Assembly: GCA_016618085.1 (NCBI GenBank)
Contig: JABLTG010000020.1
Location: forward strand, 62,001 to 126,000
Direction: 5' to 3'
DNA length: 64,000 bases
DNA from: Neovahlkampfia damariscottae
Taxonomy: Eukaryota; Heterolobosea; Selenaionea; Neovahlkampfiida; Neovahlkampfiidae
This document shows, piece by piece, positions 23,134 to 36,379 of the stretch. Under the pieces are notes generated by a model that was not told where the DNA came from, did not search any database, and worked only from the letters and a program-made list of their open reading frames with translations. Position numbers and translations under genes: made by a program. Every line of letters starts with the position of its first letter. The first letter of the stretch is position 1.

Positions 23134-23708
23134 TTATTTCTCCTCACTTGACTTGACTTTTTTATACCCTCTTGTTCGTAGTTGGCATAAAACAATGAGA
23201 CAACAAAGAATACAACAACAAAATAAACATATTACAAGAACAACAGGCACAACGAGCAATACCAATAAGAATCCACCTCGAACTGAACATTGAATCCACA
23301 AAAAATCGTTCCAACCATCATCCATTACTAATGTGGTTGATCCCATATTGACGCTTTTAACATGTGCTGAAAAAGGAGTTCCTGAAGGTGAATAAAAAAT
23401 ACAATATTACCTGACCAACAAAACTTATTTGAATGTGACTCTAAAACTGTACCATTGTGGTGAATCACTCTAACATTATGATAATCACCGTTTGAACTGG
23501 TTGTGATGAAAACACATGATGGAATTGTGGTACAGTTTTCGCATGTAGAATACAACAAACAAGGTACTGTAGTTTTCAAAGCTGTTTCACCATACCTTGA
23601 AACCAGTGAATTTATCATACTTGTTGTTTTTGATATCTCAGATTGTTGTACAGAGTATTGAATAAAAAAAATGAAAAACAGTGACAGAACTAAGTTGACT
23701 GACTTCAT
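23134..23708 (-). CDS. PSI-like single-pass membrane protein
   Basis: The ATG at 23708 begins a signal peptide (MKSVNLVLSLFFIFFIQYSV). The ectodomain has C-x5-C-x2-C-x5-C spacing (CLLYSTCENCTTIPSC) and a later NKFCW, as in PSI (plexin-semaphorin-integrin) cysteine knots. A short intron near 23385-23413 joins to GTPFSAHV. A transmembrane helix (LLVLLVVPVVLVICLFCCCI) is followed by a basic 18-residue tail ending KVKSSEEK. It is about 180 residues long. Receptor-like, ligand unknown. The ATG is only 86 nt from the SMG1 stop on the same strand. Confidence 0.7.
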
Positions 23709-23738
23709 TGCTTTCGTTGGTTGTTTTTCAAAAATTGT

Positions 23739-23743
23739 CCAAT
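23739..23743. promoter_or_regulatory. CCAAT box of the PSI-like gene
   Basis: GTCCAATAAG on plus, 31 nt above the minus ATG at 23708. Confidence 0.45.
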
Positions 23744-23793
23744 AAGATTGTTGATTGATATTGATTGAAAAATATTTATTTTGTGAATGAGAT

Positions 23794-26700
23794 TTAAATC
23801 CAAGCCATCCATCCTTCATACATCATTGAAAGATTATCTAAATTTGTTGATTCTTGAATAACTTGATTTACTTGATTTTGAATTGAATATTTTGAATTTA
23901 ATCTTTTTTCAACTCTTTTTAAAACATCAATTGCATAATTTCTTGCTTCATCATTTGATTCCTTTACTTCTTCTTCAATTTCTTCTTCTTCAATATCTTC
24001 AACTTCTTCAACTTGTTGTTGAATTGAATCATTTTTTAAAATTATTAAATTAATTTCATTTTCAATGTGTTTAATTGAACTTTGAATATTTTTCAAATCA
24101 AAGTGTTGAATATTTTTATTATTTAATGCATCAAAGAATTGATTAATATTTTTTAAATGATTTGAAATGAACAAATCAAATTCTTTCAATTGTTTAAAAT
24201 TATTAGTAATTTTTAAAATTGAATCAATTAATGATTTTAATTCATTTAAGACATCAAAATATTTTAATACTTCTTCAGTTTCATTTTTTGATTTTATTTT
24301 ATCCAATAAAACTTCTTCGTATTCAAATATTATTTTTGTAAAATTTGAACCTTTTGTAGAGAAATTCATTTTTAAATTTTCAATTTCATCATTTAATATT
24401 TTCATTTTTGATTCAATTTCATCTTTTTTTTGTTTTAATTTTTTAAATTCATATTCAAGTTCAAAATTGATTGAATTTTTATATTTTTTAATTGTACTTA
24501 AAATATGATTTTGCATTGTATTTGTAATTTCATTATTTGAAATAAATTCTTCAATTTGAATTATTGAATTACAAACATTTAAAAATAATTCATCAATAGA
24601 TAATTTTGATTGGATAATTGAATTTCTTTTTTCATTCTTATTTCTTAATGTTTTACCTTCCATTTGAATATATTTTATGAAATTCTTATTTAAATTTTCA
24701 AAAGTTTCTTTTGATTTTTTTAAATTATTTTCAATTCTTTTTAATATTTTAGATTTTAAATTTAAAGATTCTAAATTTTGTTTTCCAAAAATTTCTTCAT
24801 ATTCTTCATAAAGATCATAATTCATCCAAGAGTACTTTATTAAATATTTCAAAATGTTTGATAAAACTATTTTTAATTCTTCGATTTTTTCATCATTTTT
24901 TTCTTCTTTTTCTTCCATTTCATCAACAATATATTGAAATGAAATTAAATCTTGAATTAAATATTTTAAATTTTCATCTTCTTGTGTTTTATTGGTTGAA
25001 AAATATTCTTTAAAATTTTCAGTCATTTTAATTAATTTTGGATAAATATTTTGAATCAAATTTGAATTAATGAATGATTCAAATATATTCAAAGTTTCAT
25101 TCTTCATTTCTAAAATATCAAATTCATCAAATTCTTCTTCATTTTTAAATATTTGAATTGAAGATTTAAACAACTTTTCAATTATTAATTTTAATACTTC
25201 ATCTTCTTCTTCTCTTTGTTTAAATCCAATAGAGTTTAATTTTCCAAATTGTTTTTGTAAATCTACAAACACTTTATTTTTATTGGTAAAAGTTAATATT
25301 TCAGAAAACTAATATATTAATATAATCACTCTTACTGTTGGTTTTTTTAATTTTAAGAATTGATTAAATTGAATTAACCAATCAAATCTACTTTCTTTTA
25401 TAAAATTAATCAAATTATTAAATAATGAATTATATTCTTTCATGAAATTTTGAATTAAATTTAAATTATTTTCAAAAGAATTTAATAATTGATTAAAAGA
25501 TAAATTTAAATTTGAGTTCAAGTTCAATAAAATTTTCATTGACTTTAAAGAAGAAATAGAGAATTGTAAACAATTAAACCATTTTTGTTCAACTGATTCT
25601 AATGAATCTTCATCTGGTTTTAATTTTTCAATAACTTTTTCTAAAATAAAAATAACAAAAAAATTTAAAAATGAAGATGATTGATTTGAATCTGTTGTAA
25701 TAAATTCATGTACTTTTTTAATTGAATCATCTAATAATTGTTTAAATTCATCTTGTCTATTATCATTTTCTTTTAATTCATCTAATTTTAAATTTAATTT
25801 TTGAATCTTTTCAAATTTTAATTTAAAGATTTTTAAAATGTTTTCTTTTTCTTTTTTTTCATCTTTTTCTAATAATTTTATTGAAGAATTAAATAAATTT
25901 GAAGATATTGGATATTGATTTAATAAATTTGATAAAATATTAGTCCATTCAAATGACTTATCCATCTTATAGTAACTGTTTATATCAAAAAATTGTTCAA
26001 TAAAATTCTTATATTCTTCAATTGACAAAATTAATTCATCAAAATTTAATTTTCTTTCTTGTATTAAACTTTCAAATTTCTTTTCAATTTTCTTTAAATC
26101 TTGTGATTTTGATTGTTTTGAAACTAATTCGGATGAATTAAAATCATTGAAATATGATTGGTCATCTATTTTTAAAGTTTCAATTAAATCAGAATAAAAT
26201 AATCCTTGGTATCCATTAAAATTATTTTCAGATATTGTTTTAAATTTTAAATATTGGTCTTTCAATAAATTTTTAAATCTTTTTGAATCTTCTGAGGTTT
26301 CCAAAAAGTTTGATTCAATCTCTTTAAATGGTTTTAAAACTTTGTTTAATTCATTTTCTTTTTCATTCAATTGATCTTTTATTTTGATAATTGAATCTTG
26401 AATATTAAAATAAACATTGAAATCTTTTGAATATTTCTTAATATAATTGGTTATTTCCATTTTTTCTTTTTCAATTTCGTTAATTTTTGAATCAAAATTT
26501 CTAAAAACATTTTTTCTAAATTCTTCAGTTTCTATTAGTCTTGATGTAAAAAGATTAAATGACACTTTTAATTCTAAATCTTTTAAATCATTCTTATCTT
26601 TATCTGTTGACCAATCAACTAAAGGGTCACGAACAAAAGCATCCAATAACATTAATAATGTATCTTTTGATCTTTTCATTGTCCCTAATGTTTCTTCACA

Positions 26701-29700
26701 AGATAATTTGAATAAACCTTCAACACCTGTGATACCTAATGCATTATGTAAAATAGGTGTTAATCTAAATGGAACTACTTCCGGTATTTTTAATTTTTTC
26801 CCTTTGTCAAAACAAATATTATAATCAATGTGAACAATTTCACCAGTTGAATAATCAATAAGAATATTATCACAATGCCTGTCTCCTAAACCAATACAAT
26901 AACCAATAATTGACATAACTCCAATGGATCTATTGAAAGTTTTTGATTTATTAAACCATTCAGGTAAATTCTTTGATTGATACCAAATTTCTTTTGAAAT
27001 TAAATTTTTTGGAGTATGTTCATTCATTAATTTTTTTAAAACATTCATTAAAATATCTTTTGGTATATTTTGATGAGAAAATGAATTAATTCCTTTTTCT
27101 TTTAAAAATGGAACCAATGTTTTATAATATAAATCCATTGGTTTTTGAATTTGTTTTGATACTTTTGAATTATTTTGAAACCAATTCTTATAGGTTGAAT
27201 ATAATGGTATTGCTTCATCTACCCATTTAATTAATCCTGTTCTTTCTCCTAATGGAATTACAGAATAATTTCTTGCTCTTAAATTTCTTGTATCTTTTGA
27301 GTGCAATAAACTTAAATTTATAATTTTTAAGAATTGCATAATTCTTTCATCTAAATGTAAATCTTCTGTACCTTTGATTAAAAATGTAATTTTATCTCCA
27401 TTTGAACTTAGGAGAGATATCTTTTTTGGTTTCGTTTTTGAAGGTAAAATTGAAATAGAAGAATTAAATTTTAAAATAGTTGAATAGGTTGATACATTAT
27501 CATGATTAATGGATTCATCTAAATGTAAACTACCACCACCACCAGTTATTTCAACACCAGGTATTGGTACATTTTCAAATTCTAATTTTGATAATATTGG
27601 TGAAATATCTTTCAAGTTCAAATTCTTCTTTTTATATACTGAAAGAAATGATTTCATTAAAGAGTTCATTGAATCATAAATTGAATTTAATTCATTGAAA
27701 TCTTTTAAATTTTTTAATTTTTCAACCATTTTAATTAATATATTTTCATATTTCTCTTGAAATTCAAATTCATGTCTTGTTTCAGGATAACCAACTGTTA
27801 ATGAAATAGTTTTTTCTAATTCAATGATGATTGGTGAAAATAATTGATTATACTTTCCATTTTTCAAAAATTCTTTTTCTTCTTCTTTTTGAATTGAACT
27901 TTTAATGACATCACCATATTCTGTTGAATTTTGATTTGTTGATTTTTCAATTTTATCTTCAAATAAATGAAATTGATTCATTTGATTTTTAAATTTCTTC
28001 AAAATTTGATACAAATTATTATAACACATTTCTTCATAAAATATAGTTAATCTTGATAATTCTTTTATAATGACTTCAACATTTTTAAAAATATCATTCT
28101 TTTCTTCTTTTATTTTTGAAATTACATTTTCAAATTGTTTTGATTTTGAAATGGATCCTACAATTAAAGGATAACATAATATTTCAGGTGATGTTTTTCC
28201 AATTTTGATTAATAAATTTGAAATAATTTTAACTACAATTTCATTTGAATTCATGTTCAAATATGATAATAGTTGTGGTATGATATCAATCCAAATATGT
28301 AACTTTGAATTTGAAATTCCATTTTCAATTTCATTTTTTAATTCAATTGGGTACTCAACAAATAATTTCAATATTTTTAATGTCATCATTACATTATTTT
28401 CTCTATATTTTTCATTTGAATTTGTTATTTTTAATGCTTTAAAATAACAATCAATTCCTTTTGAATAATTATGAAACATTTCCTTTTTTAGATTTAACCA
28501 ATAAGAACATAAATTATTTGATTTTGATCTTAAATAAGGATATTGTAATTCAAATTCTTTTTTAAAATTATCTTCATTTCTAATTTCATTTAAAAATGAT
28601 AACATATTTTTTAAATCTTCTTCTGATAATAAATCATCATTTAAATATGTTGATAACCTTTCAATATTCTCTTTTGAATAGTCAAATGATTTATTTGATG
28701 ATAATTCATTTCCTTTCTGAATTAATAAATTTCCAAATCTAATTAATGGATTTCTTTGTTGATTATTTGAAAAATTAATTGATTTCGATATTAAATATTC
28801 TTGAATAGATTTGATTGGTTGTTCTTTTTCCACCTTTAATTGTAATTCAACCAATTCACCCCTTCTTTCTATATCTTTAGAAATCCAATTTTCTAAATCA
28901 AAATATATTTTTGATAATAAATTGTTTTCTTTTCCTTCTTTTAAATTAAAAATTAATTTACAAAGAATTTCAATTCCTTCTTCTTCTTTCGCTTCATTTT
29001 GAAGCAAGATTTTTGATTTTTGATACAATAACTCATCAGATGAAATTAAATTCGAAATTGAACTTAAAATTGAATTTGATATTTTATCGTTCTTTTTTTT
29101 GCTGAGAATTTTGCATTGTTCAATAGATACTACTTTAATTAAATTTTCGTCATTTTTTAAAGTTCCAAATGTTTTTAAATCATTTAAAAATTGAATTCTT
29201 GTTAATTTTTGTTCAACTTTTGGTATTTTAATTTCATCTTTTTTATCTTCATCTTCTGATTGATTCAAATGTTTAAAAATATGTAATTGAGATAGTGCAG
29301 GTACAATTAAAATAGAAGATGAAAATTGATTATCAGAAATATAATTTCCCAATTGAAACTTAATATTATCCATTCCATCTTCTTTTTGTAATTTATAATT
29401 TTTTAAAATTTCAAATTTTGAAAAATCTATAATGGATTCAAACTTTTCAACTTTTTTGAAATTAATTTTTTCTTTCGAATCATAATTCAAAAGGAATTCT
29501 GAATATGAATTTGAATAATGTTCCTTAAAAAATTGATTTAAATTTTCATTCTTTTTTAATTGGTCATTCAATGACTCAAAATCTGAAATACTTTTATAAG
29601 AATTTAAAATTTGATTAAAAATTAAATCATTTGATTCTTTTTCTAAATATGATTCATCTTTTAATTTTTGTAAATAATCTTCAATTGCCATTTCAAATGA

Positions 29701-32463
29701 ACCAATAGATTCCAATTCTAAATTTAATGACACTTTTTTTATTTCAATTATTTTTTTTGAAATGATATTTGAAACATTTTTTGATTGTAAATTTGAAAAA
29801 GTACCAGAAATCCATGAATTCAAACCATGTATTTGATCATATTCACCAATTTTAGATAAATAAGATAATAATTTTAAATAAGATATTTCAAATTGATTAA
29901 AAATTAAATTTAAGTCATTAATTTCCGAATTTGTTCCATTGAATTTATTTACTGATTTTTGTAATTGTAATTTTAAATCTTTTAATTTTAAATATGAATT
30001 CTTTATAAATGAAGTATCAAAATTTAATAATTCTGAAATGGAAATAATTAAATTTCTTAATCTATTAAACCAATCATCACAGACTTTTTTATTTGTTTTA
30101 AAAAATGATGAAATTGAGTTCGAATAATATTTTGAATCATTTTCATTGGCTAAATTTATTTGTTTATTCAATTCTTCTAAAAAGTTTAAAAATAAATTAA
30201 TTCTTTTTATAAATTTTAATTCTGATTCTGATTTAAATTTTAATTCATTTTCTTTCAATTTTGAACAAAAGAAATTTAATAATTTTTCAAAAAATTCAAA
30301 CATTTGCATTGGTCCACCAATTGAAGTTCGTAATTTATTTTGAACAACATATTTTGATGATTCAATACAAATCCATTTTTCTAATAATATTTTAGAGAAT
30401 ATTGGAAATGTTCTTCCTTCTTCGTCTTGTTTTTTATAATTTTGATTTGAATTACAATTAAAAAATATTTTCTCTAAATCAAAATAAATAAAATTATTTG
30501 ATTCTCCACGAAATATTTTTAATAATGAATTTAAATTTCTTGAATCAAAATTTGATACATTTTTTGAAGATAATTCTTCTTTAAAATGAATTTGTCTCCA
30601 TAATTGAAAATCATTCCATGTATATCCATCAATAAATTTAAACGAATTTTTGGATAAACAATCAATTGCACATGATGATACATTTTGATTTATATCTCCA
30701 ATTGATAATAGAATGAAATTTAAAATTTCAAAAAATAAATCAGAAATAGTATCAAGATGATTTAAAATATTGGAAAAAATTAAAATTAATAATTTTCTAA
30801 TTTCTTCATTTTTATCATTCTTCATTTTAATTAAATGATTTGAAACTTTAAAAATGATATGATTTATTTCATCAGTAATATTTTGAATTGGTTCATCATG
30901 ATTGGTTAAAAATTCAAACCAATTTAAAATTTCAATTTTTATTTCATTTTTTGGAAAACCATTTAAAATTTTTAAGAAAAATGAAAATATCACATCAAAT
31001 TTGTCAATATAATCACTTTTCATTTCATTCAAAATTTCAACTAAAATATGTCGCAACATTTCTAAAAATGAAATACAATTATTTGTTGAATAAAATGAAA
31101 ATGAAATCCATATTTCTGAAATATTAAATAAATCAAAAATTAAATTTAATTTTAAATCATTCTTAAATTTAATTGGTTCAGTTAAAATGTATAATAACAT
31201 TCCAGTATTAAATAAAATTTGATTTTCATTAAATTCAGATAAACTTAAAATAGTTGAAAAATCTTTTAAATTTGGATATTCAGGAAGTAAATTAAAGAAT
31301 TCTTTTAAAATGTCTTTTTGAAAATGTTGGAAATTTGAAAATAAAAAAATAAAAAATTCACCAAACATAATCAAAATTTTTGAATCATTTGAACTTTTTA
31401 AACTTATATTTAATGTAATTTCATTTAATAATTTCTTAATTTCTTCAAATTTTAATTCTTTTTTTTTTAAAATTCTTTTTAAATTTTCAATATAATTTTG
31501 TGGTAGAGATTTCTTTAATTTAAAAATAAAAGTATCAAAAATAATATCAAATTGATTCATCATCATTTCTTCTTGTTTAAAAATAAATTCACAAAATTCT
31601 AATTTTTATCGGTTAATCAATCTCAAATCTTACCATTCCAAAATAATTGTTTTGAATCTTCATATTTTTGAATTAAAAATTGAAAGTTTAAAAGTAATTT
31701 TTCATTAATCTTATTTGTTTGATTAAAAGAAAGATCAATAAAACATCTTTAAAAAAAGTATTCATTAGAAATAATATTCAAATACGTTAAAATATTAAAA
31801 CTTTCTTTTTCATCTTTTGTTAACTTCATATCTAATAATAATTTTTCAATTAAATTTTTTGTAAATTCTTCATTTGAATTCATTAAAGGTTCAAATTGTT
31901 GAAAAGTAACTTTATGTGTTAAATTTGAAAAGAGATATACCTTTAATTCTTTTTTTTTGTAAATTTGACAAATTATGATTTAAATAAACTCCTAAAAGTA
32001 AATCAATAATAATTTTAAATTTGGTTAATAAAATATTCTGATTTTCTTTTGAAATAATTTCAAGTAAATCTAGTATTGGTTCAATTAAATTAGTGTTTTC
32101 TAATTGTTCTAATGATTTAACTAAACTATTAAAAATTAAAGATGTGATCAATAAATCTTTTTCTTCTTCTTTTTCTTCAAATACAAATGTGTTTAAAATG
32201 GAAAGAACAAGTTGTGGTTTTTTTGTTAAAAATGTTAATAAAATTTGAATAAAATTGATTTTTTCATTTTTAAATTTGACTAACACTTTTGAAAGTACTG
32301 TTTTATCTTTTTCAAAAAAAATAAAAAATTCAGTAATTTTGTTTTCTTTTTCCAAATCTTCTATGCTTAAGTTCTTGATAAAACTATCAACAGTTTCTTT
32401 GAGAGTATCTAAATAATCTAAAAGAAGAAGATTAGAACTTTTGTTTTTTTTCTTCACCTTCAT
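23794..32463 (-). CDS. SMG1: SMG1-type phosphatidylinositol-3-kinase-related kinase
   Basis: Largest gene in the window, about 2,800 residues. The N-terminal two thirds are HEAT/TPR-like helices (FAT region). The kinase domain, about 26,500-27,600, has the PIKK signature GLGDRHCDNILIDYSTGEIV followed by HIDYNICFDKGKKLKIPEVV and PFRLT. The next block, ALGITGVEGLFKLSCEETLG, and DAFVRDPLVDW are diagnostic of SMG1 over TOR, ATM, ATR or DNA-PK. A long coiled insertion separates the kinase from the FATC tail, also an SMG1 feature. The FATC (about 23,794-23,900) is complete: VNQVIQESTNLDNLSMMYEG plus the terminal WMAWI. A 27-nt intron (25309-25335) links the two large exons and further short introns lie in 31,570-31,945. 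The ATG at 32463 was chosen to keep the frame of the first HEAT exon. SMG1 phosphorylates UPF1 in nonsense-mediated mRNA decay. Confidence 0.92.
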
Positions 32464-32472
32464 CACTCATTG

Positions 32473-32477
32473 ATTGG
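32473..32477. promoter_or_regulatory. CCAAT box of SMG1
   Basis: AACCAATCAATG on minus, 10 nt upstream of the chosen ATG (32463), so any 5' leader is tiny. Confidence 0.55.
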
Positions 32478-32528
32478 TTGAAAAAAAAAAAAATCAAGGG
32501 TTGAAAAATAAAAAATAAATTTTTGAAT

Positions 32529-33393
32529 TTATCTTGTTCTTGTCCCACCATAACCTGTTGATATATGAGTTGATGAATCATCATCATATGAAGAAGAAGA
32601 ATTGTAACTTGAACTATCATAAGATGATGAATAGGATGGTTGATATGAGCGTCTATATCCACTACTATAATATGGTTGATTTGAAGAACCCCAAAGGTAT
32701 CCTAATCCCATTCCACTCCAAAATCCATTATTATTATTTACATAAGTTGTTGTTGAAGGATAGCCAAAATTTTGATTCACATAATTTGGTTGTCCATAAG
32801 TTGAATATACAATATTTTGTCTTGAGCACAATCTGAATCCAATGAGAAGAAATATAACGACAATAAATAAAAAAAAAAGTACTTCAAATCCATTTGAATC
32901 GGATTGATAATAATATTGAGTATTTGAGTATTCATTTCTACGTTCATGTCTTCTTTTTTCTCTGTTCTTACCTTTTGAGGTGTATTCTAGTTCATATTCT
33001 AAAGCACATGATCCTGTAAGAATATATGGGTCACCAGATTTTTCAAATCCTTCACAAACCACTTCTACTCTCCCAAGACGATAATTTGAGTTTAGTTGTG
33101 CTTCACACTTCCTGATTGTAATTTTAATTATTTAATAAATATTTTTACCATTGAATCGAGATTCCATCAGTTCCTCTATTTTCACAGTAGACAGAATCTG
33201 GTTCAAAATTTGTTTTTGCATCACCTCCAACTCTTTTCATTTGCATACTTGGCGCCAATCGTCTTCCGGTTGTATACCTTCCACGATAGAAAGTTAATCC
33301 TTTAACAGACGATAATAGTACCTTCTGTTCATGTGCCTTTGAAAAGAATAACAAAACTAAAAATATAGTGACAGTTGTGATTTTGTTGTACAT
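32529..33393 (-). CDS. SARAF: SARAF-like ER membrane protein, copy 1
   Basis: Signal peptide (MYNKITTVTIFLVLLFFSKA), then the luminal SARAF domain: VLLSSVKGLTFYRGRYTTGR, APSMQMKRVGG, V-x-CENRGTDG-x-x-x-QW, an intron (about 33,113-33,148) exactly after IQW, then LGRVEVVCEGFEKSGDPYIL and GSCALEYELEYT. One transmembrane helix (VLFFLFIVVIFLLIGFRL) precedes a Ser/Tyr/Asn-rich cytosolic tail ending GYGGTRTR. SARAF (TMEM66) is an ER protein that damps store-operated calcium entry by acting on STIM/Orai. Here the tail is shorter and low in complexity. It lies head-to-tail with a second copy. Confidence 0.88.
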
Positions 33394-33424
33394 GTTTGGT
33401 TCAAGTAGAAAAGGAAAACGTTAC

Positions 33425-33429
33425 CCAAT
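33425..33429. promoter_or_regulatory. CCAAT box of SARAF copy 1
   Basis: TACCCAATCAAATG on plus, 32 nt above the minus ATG at 33393. Confidence 0.55.
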
Positions 33430-33526
33430 CAAATGAAAACACTTGTATTTATTTTTTTAGATGAATTTAGAATAATTATTAATATCACAGTCAAATAAAT
33501 TCAAATGAATGTAAAATACTTTTTAT

Positions 33527-34393
33527 TTATCTTGTTCTGGTACCTCCAAATCCAGTTGCATTTCTTGTAGTTGAATCATCATCACTAGAATCAGAATCAT
33601 AAGTTGGTGCGCTACTTTCTTGATTGTAGTAATTATTTGAGGTAGAATATGTATCATTGTTGTAGTAACCTCTCCTATTTGACATGCTACTACCATCAAT
33701 AAATCCATCAAAATAACCAGCTCCCGAGTTATCAATAATGGTAGTATGATGAGTAGGTTGAACATTTGGATAAAAATTTGTATTTGTTGATGTTGTATAT
33801 GATGGATTTACAGGTGATGGTCTTGTTGTTGTATTTGTTGAACTTGGTAAACAACAAACAACAACAATGATAATAAAAATTATCAGCAAAAATATGAAGA
33901 TAAAAATTGATTTTGCTGATGAAGATGTATCTACATGTTCATATCGATGTCTTTGATGATGGTGATTTTGATGGTACCCACTATGTGATTTTGATTTTTT
34001 TCTTTCATGTGTTTTTCCTTTTGCTGTATATTCCAATGAATATTCCAGACCACATGAACCTACTAAGACATTTTGATCACCTGGATGTTTATATCCTTCA
34101 CAAACAACTTCAACTGGACCAAAGCGATATTTTTCATCCATATCAGCTTCACATTTCCATTGTACAGTCATCCCATCGAATCCTTGATTTTTACACTGAA
34201 CAGTGTCTGGTTCATAGTCAGTTTTGACGTTTCCACCGACACGTTTAAGTTGCATCACTGGAGCTGATCTCTTTGATGTTGTGTATCTTCCTTTGTGGAA
34301 TGTTAAAGCTTGTATTTGACTCAAATGAATTTTATCTTGATAAGCTTGAGTTATTATGAAAAGTGATATCAGTAAAATTATTATTTGTTTCAT
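33527..34393 (-). CDS. SARAF: SARAF-like ER membrane protein, copy 2 (intronless)
   Basis: Signal peptide MKQIIILLISLFIITQAY, then the same luminal domain as copy 1: QALTFHKGRYTTSKRSAPVM, QLKRVGGNVKTDYEPDTVQC, KNQGFDG-x-x-VQWKCEADMD, FGPVEVVCEGYKHPGDQNVL and VGSCGLEYSLEYTAKGKTHE. A His/Arg-rich linker, the transmembrane helix (SIFIFIFLLIIFIIIVVVCC) and a Ser/Thr/Asn tail ending GFGGTRTR follow. The intron after the QW codon in copy 1 is absent here, so the gene is a single exon of 288 codons. The duplicated terminal octapeptide suggests it has a function, such as ER retrieval or partner binding. Divergent from the PrpD gene. Confidence 0.88.
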   Translation of the reverse strand: MKQIIILLISLFIITQAYQDKIHLSQIQALTFHKGRYTTSKRSAPVMQLKRVGGNVKTDYEPDTVQCKNQGFDGMTVQWKCEADMDEKYRFGPVEVVCEGYKHPGDQNVLVGSCGLEYSLEYTAKGKTHERKKSKSHSGYHQNHHHQRHRYEHVDTSSSAKSIFIFIFLLIIFIIIVVVCCLPSSTNTTTRPSPVNPSYTTSTNTNFYPNVQPTHHTTIIDNSGAGYFDGFIDGSSMSNRRGYYNNDTYSTSNNYYNQESSAPTYDSDSSDDDSTTRNATGFGGTRTR

Positions 34394-34450
34394 TTCCTTG
34401 TTCTGTTTGAGGTGGTTGAAGAAATGTTCGGAATTGGATAATAAATACTG

Positions 34451-34455
34451 ATTGG
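34451..34455. promoter_or_regulatory. CCAAT box of SARAF copy 2
   Basis: TATCCAATCA on minus, 58 nt before the ATG at 34393. CCAAT also occurs on plus at 34479-34483. Confidence 0.45.
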
Positions 34456-34572
34456 ATACTAAATTTAGAAATTCTCCACCAATAGAGTATTTTTGAAAAT
34501 CAACAACCGAGGTTTCCAAATAAAATATAGTAACTTCTTCAACAACTTTTCCTTTTTTTATAGGAAAATTTG

Positions 34573-34577
34573 ATTGG
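34573..34577. promoter_or_regulatory. CCAAT box of the PrpD gene
   Basis: TTGATTGGTTAA, 51 nt before the ATG at 34628. Confidence 0.5.
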
Positions 34578-34627
34578 TTAATTTTATCTTAACATCTTTT
34601 TCTTCATCAAACAACATCAGGAGAACA

Positions 34628-36336
34628 ATGCTTTCAAAATTGTTAAAATCCACAAAAAACCAAAAGAATTTAAGTTCTACAATTTTAAAGATGAATGTGT
34701 CCTCTAAATATTCAACTTTAACAAAAGACAAAGTCATTCAAGACATTGTTGATTATACTCACGATTTCAAAGTGACAAGTGAAGAAGCTTTAAAAGTTTC
34801 AAGATATACAATTATGGATGCCTTAGGATGTGGAATTCTTTCTTTATCCTTCAAAGAATGCACAAAGTTATTAGGACCAACTGTTAGTGGAACAACAGTT
34901 CATGACGGTAATCATTTTCAATGTTTTTTATTCCAATTTTTTAAAGGTGTTCGTGTTCCAGGAACAAGTTTTGAATTGGATCCTGTTGTTGGAGCATTTA
35001 ACATTGGAGCTATGGTATTTTTTTTCACACTTGTTAACTTCAATAGATCAGATGGTTAGATTATAATGACACATGGTTAGCTGCAGGTAACTTTATTTTT
35101 TAATTAAAATAAATTCAAGAATGGGGTCATCCATCAGATAATTTAGGAGCTATTTTGTCAACTGCTGACTTTGTTTCACGTAGAGGTGAACATCCTTTAA
35201 CAATGGGTGACGTAGCAAAATGTATGGTCAAAGCTCATGAAATACAAGGTGTTCTCGCATTAGAAAATTCATATAACAGAGTTGGACTTGATCATGTTTT
35301 ATTAGTAAAAATTGCTTCAACAGCTCTTGCTTCAAAAATACTTGGTGCAACAAAAGAACAAACTTTTAATGCAATTAGTAACGCATTTTTAGATGGTGGA
35401 GCTCTCAGAACTTATCGTCATTTTCCAAATGCTGGTTCAAGAAAATCATGGGCTGCAGGAGATGGTAATTAAATTATTCTTTTAACAATATTATTGAACA
35501 GCAACTTCAAGAGCTGTATGGCATAGTTTAAATGCTTTAAAAGGAGAAATGGGATATCCAACAGCACTTAGTGCACCAATTTGGGGATTTTATGATGTTT
35601 TATTCAAAGGAAATGAATTTTCAATTTCACAAAATTATTCTACTTATGTCATGGAAAATGTTGTAAGACAACGAAAAATTTAAATTGAATCCAAAGTTAT
35701 TCAAAGTATCATTTCCTGCTGAATTTCATGCACAAACAGCTGTTGAATGTGCTGTCATTTTACATCCTCAAGTAAAGGATAGATTAGACGATATTAAAAC
35801 AATTCATTTGAAAACACACGAAAGTGCAATTAGAATCATTGACAAAAAAGGACCATTAAGAAATCCAGCTGATAGAGATCATTGTATTCAATACATGACT
35901 GCTGTTGCTTTAATTCAAGGTAACTTAACAGCTGACCATTATGAAGACTCATTTGCGAAAGATGAAAGAATTGATATTTTAAGAGAAAAATTCTTAATCA
36001 CAGAAAATGTAAGAAAGGAAATATTTTTAAAATAAAAAAAAATAGAAAAAATATAGTGACGATTATCTTGATGCAAATAAAAGAAGTATCGCAAACTCAA
36101 TTCAAATAGAATTTAAAGATGGAAGTATGACAGATAAAATTGAAATTGAGTATCCAATTGGTCACAGAAGAAGAAGAGAAGAAGCATATCCACTCATTGA
36201 ACAAAAATTCAAATCAAACTTTGGAACAAAATTTACAAAAACTCAAACTGATAAAATATCACAATTATTTTTATCTGAAGAAAAATTTAATCAAACTCCA
36301 GTTCATGAATTCATGAGTTTATTAGCAAGAAAATAA
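34628..36336 (+). CDS. prpD: MmgE/PrpD family 2-methylcitrate dehydratase, mitochondrial
   Basis: The N-terminal 30 residues ([20 protein letters not shown]) are basic and free of acidic residues, as in a mitochondrial presequence. Six introns, each GT-AG and about 32-45 nt (starting at 34907, 35012, 35087, 35466, 35661 and 36010), rebuild one frame. PrpD landmarks: [104 protein letters not shown] and [17 protein letters not shown]. The family dehydrates 2-methylcitrate to 2-methyl-cis-aconitate in propionate breakdown; some members act on other substrates (for example IRG1 decarboxylase). The partners of the methylcitrate cycle are not in this window. About 490 residues, family-typical. Confidence 0.9.
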
Positions 36337-36366
36337 AAAACTTCTATTTTTTTTAATTTGCTTTTT

Positions 36367-36371
36367 ATTGG
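36367..36371. promoter_or_regulatory. CCAAT box, coiled-coil gene
   Basis: TTATTGGTTAATTG, 8-9 nt before the ATG at 36380 and only 31 nt after the PrpD stop. Confidence 0.45.
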
Positions 36372-36379
36372 TTAATTGA

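Noticed and set aside
23794-25272. Separate coiled-coil gene before the PSI-like gene
   Set aside because: Its C-terminus is a complete FATC domain (MMYEGWMAWI end), and a 27-nt intron joins it in frame to the kinase exon, so it is the C-terminal part of SMG1.
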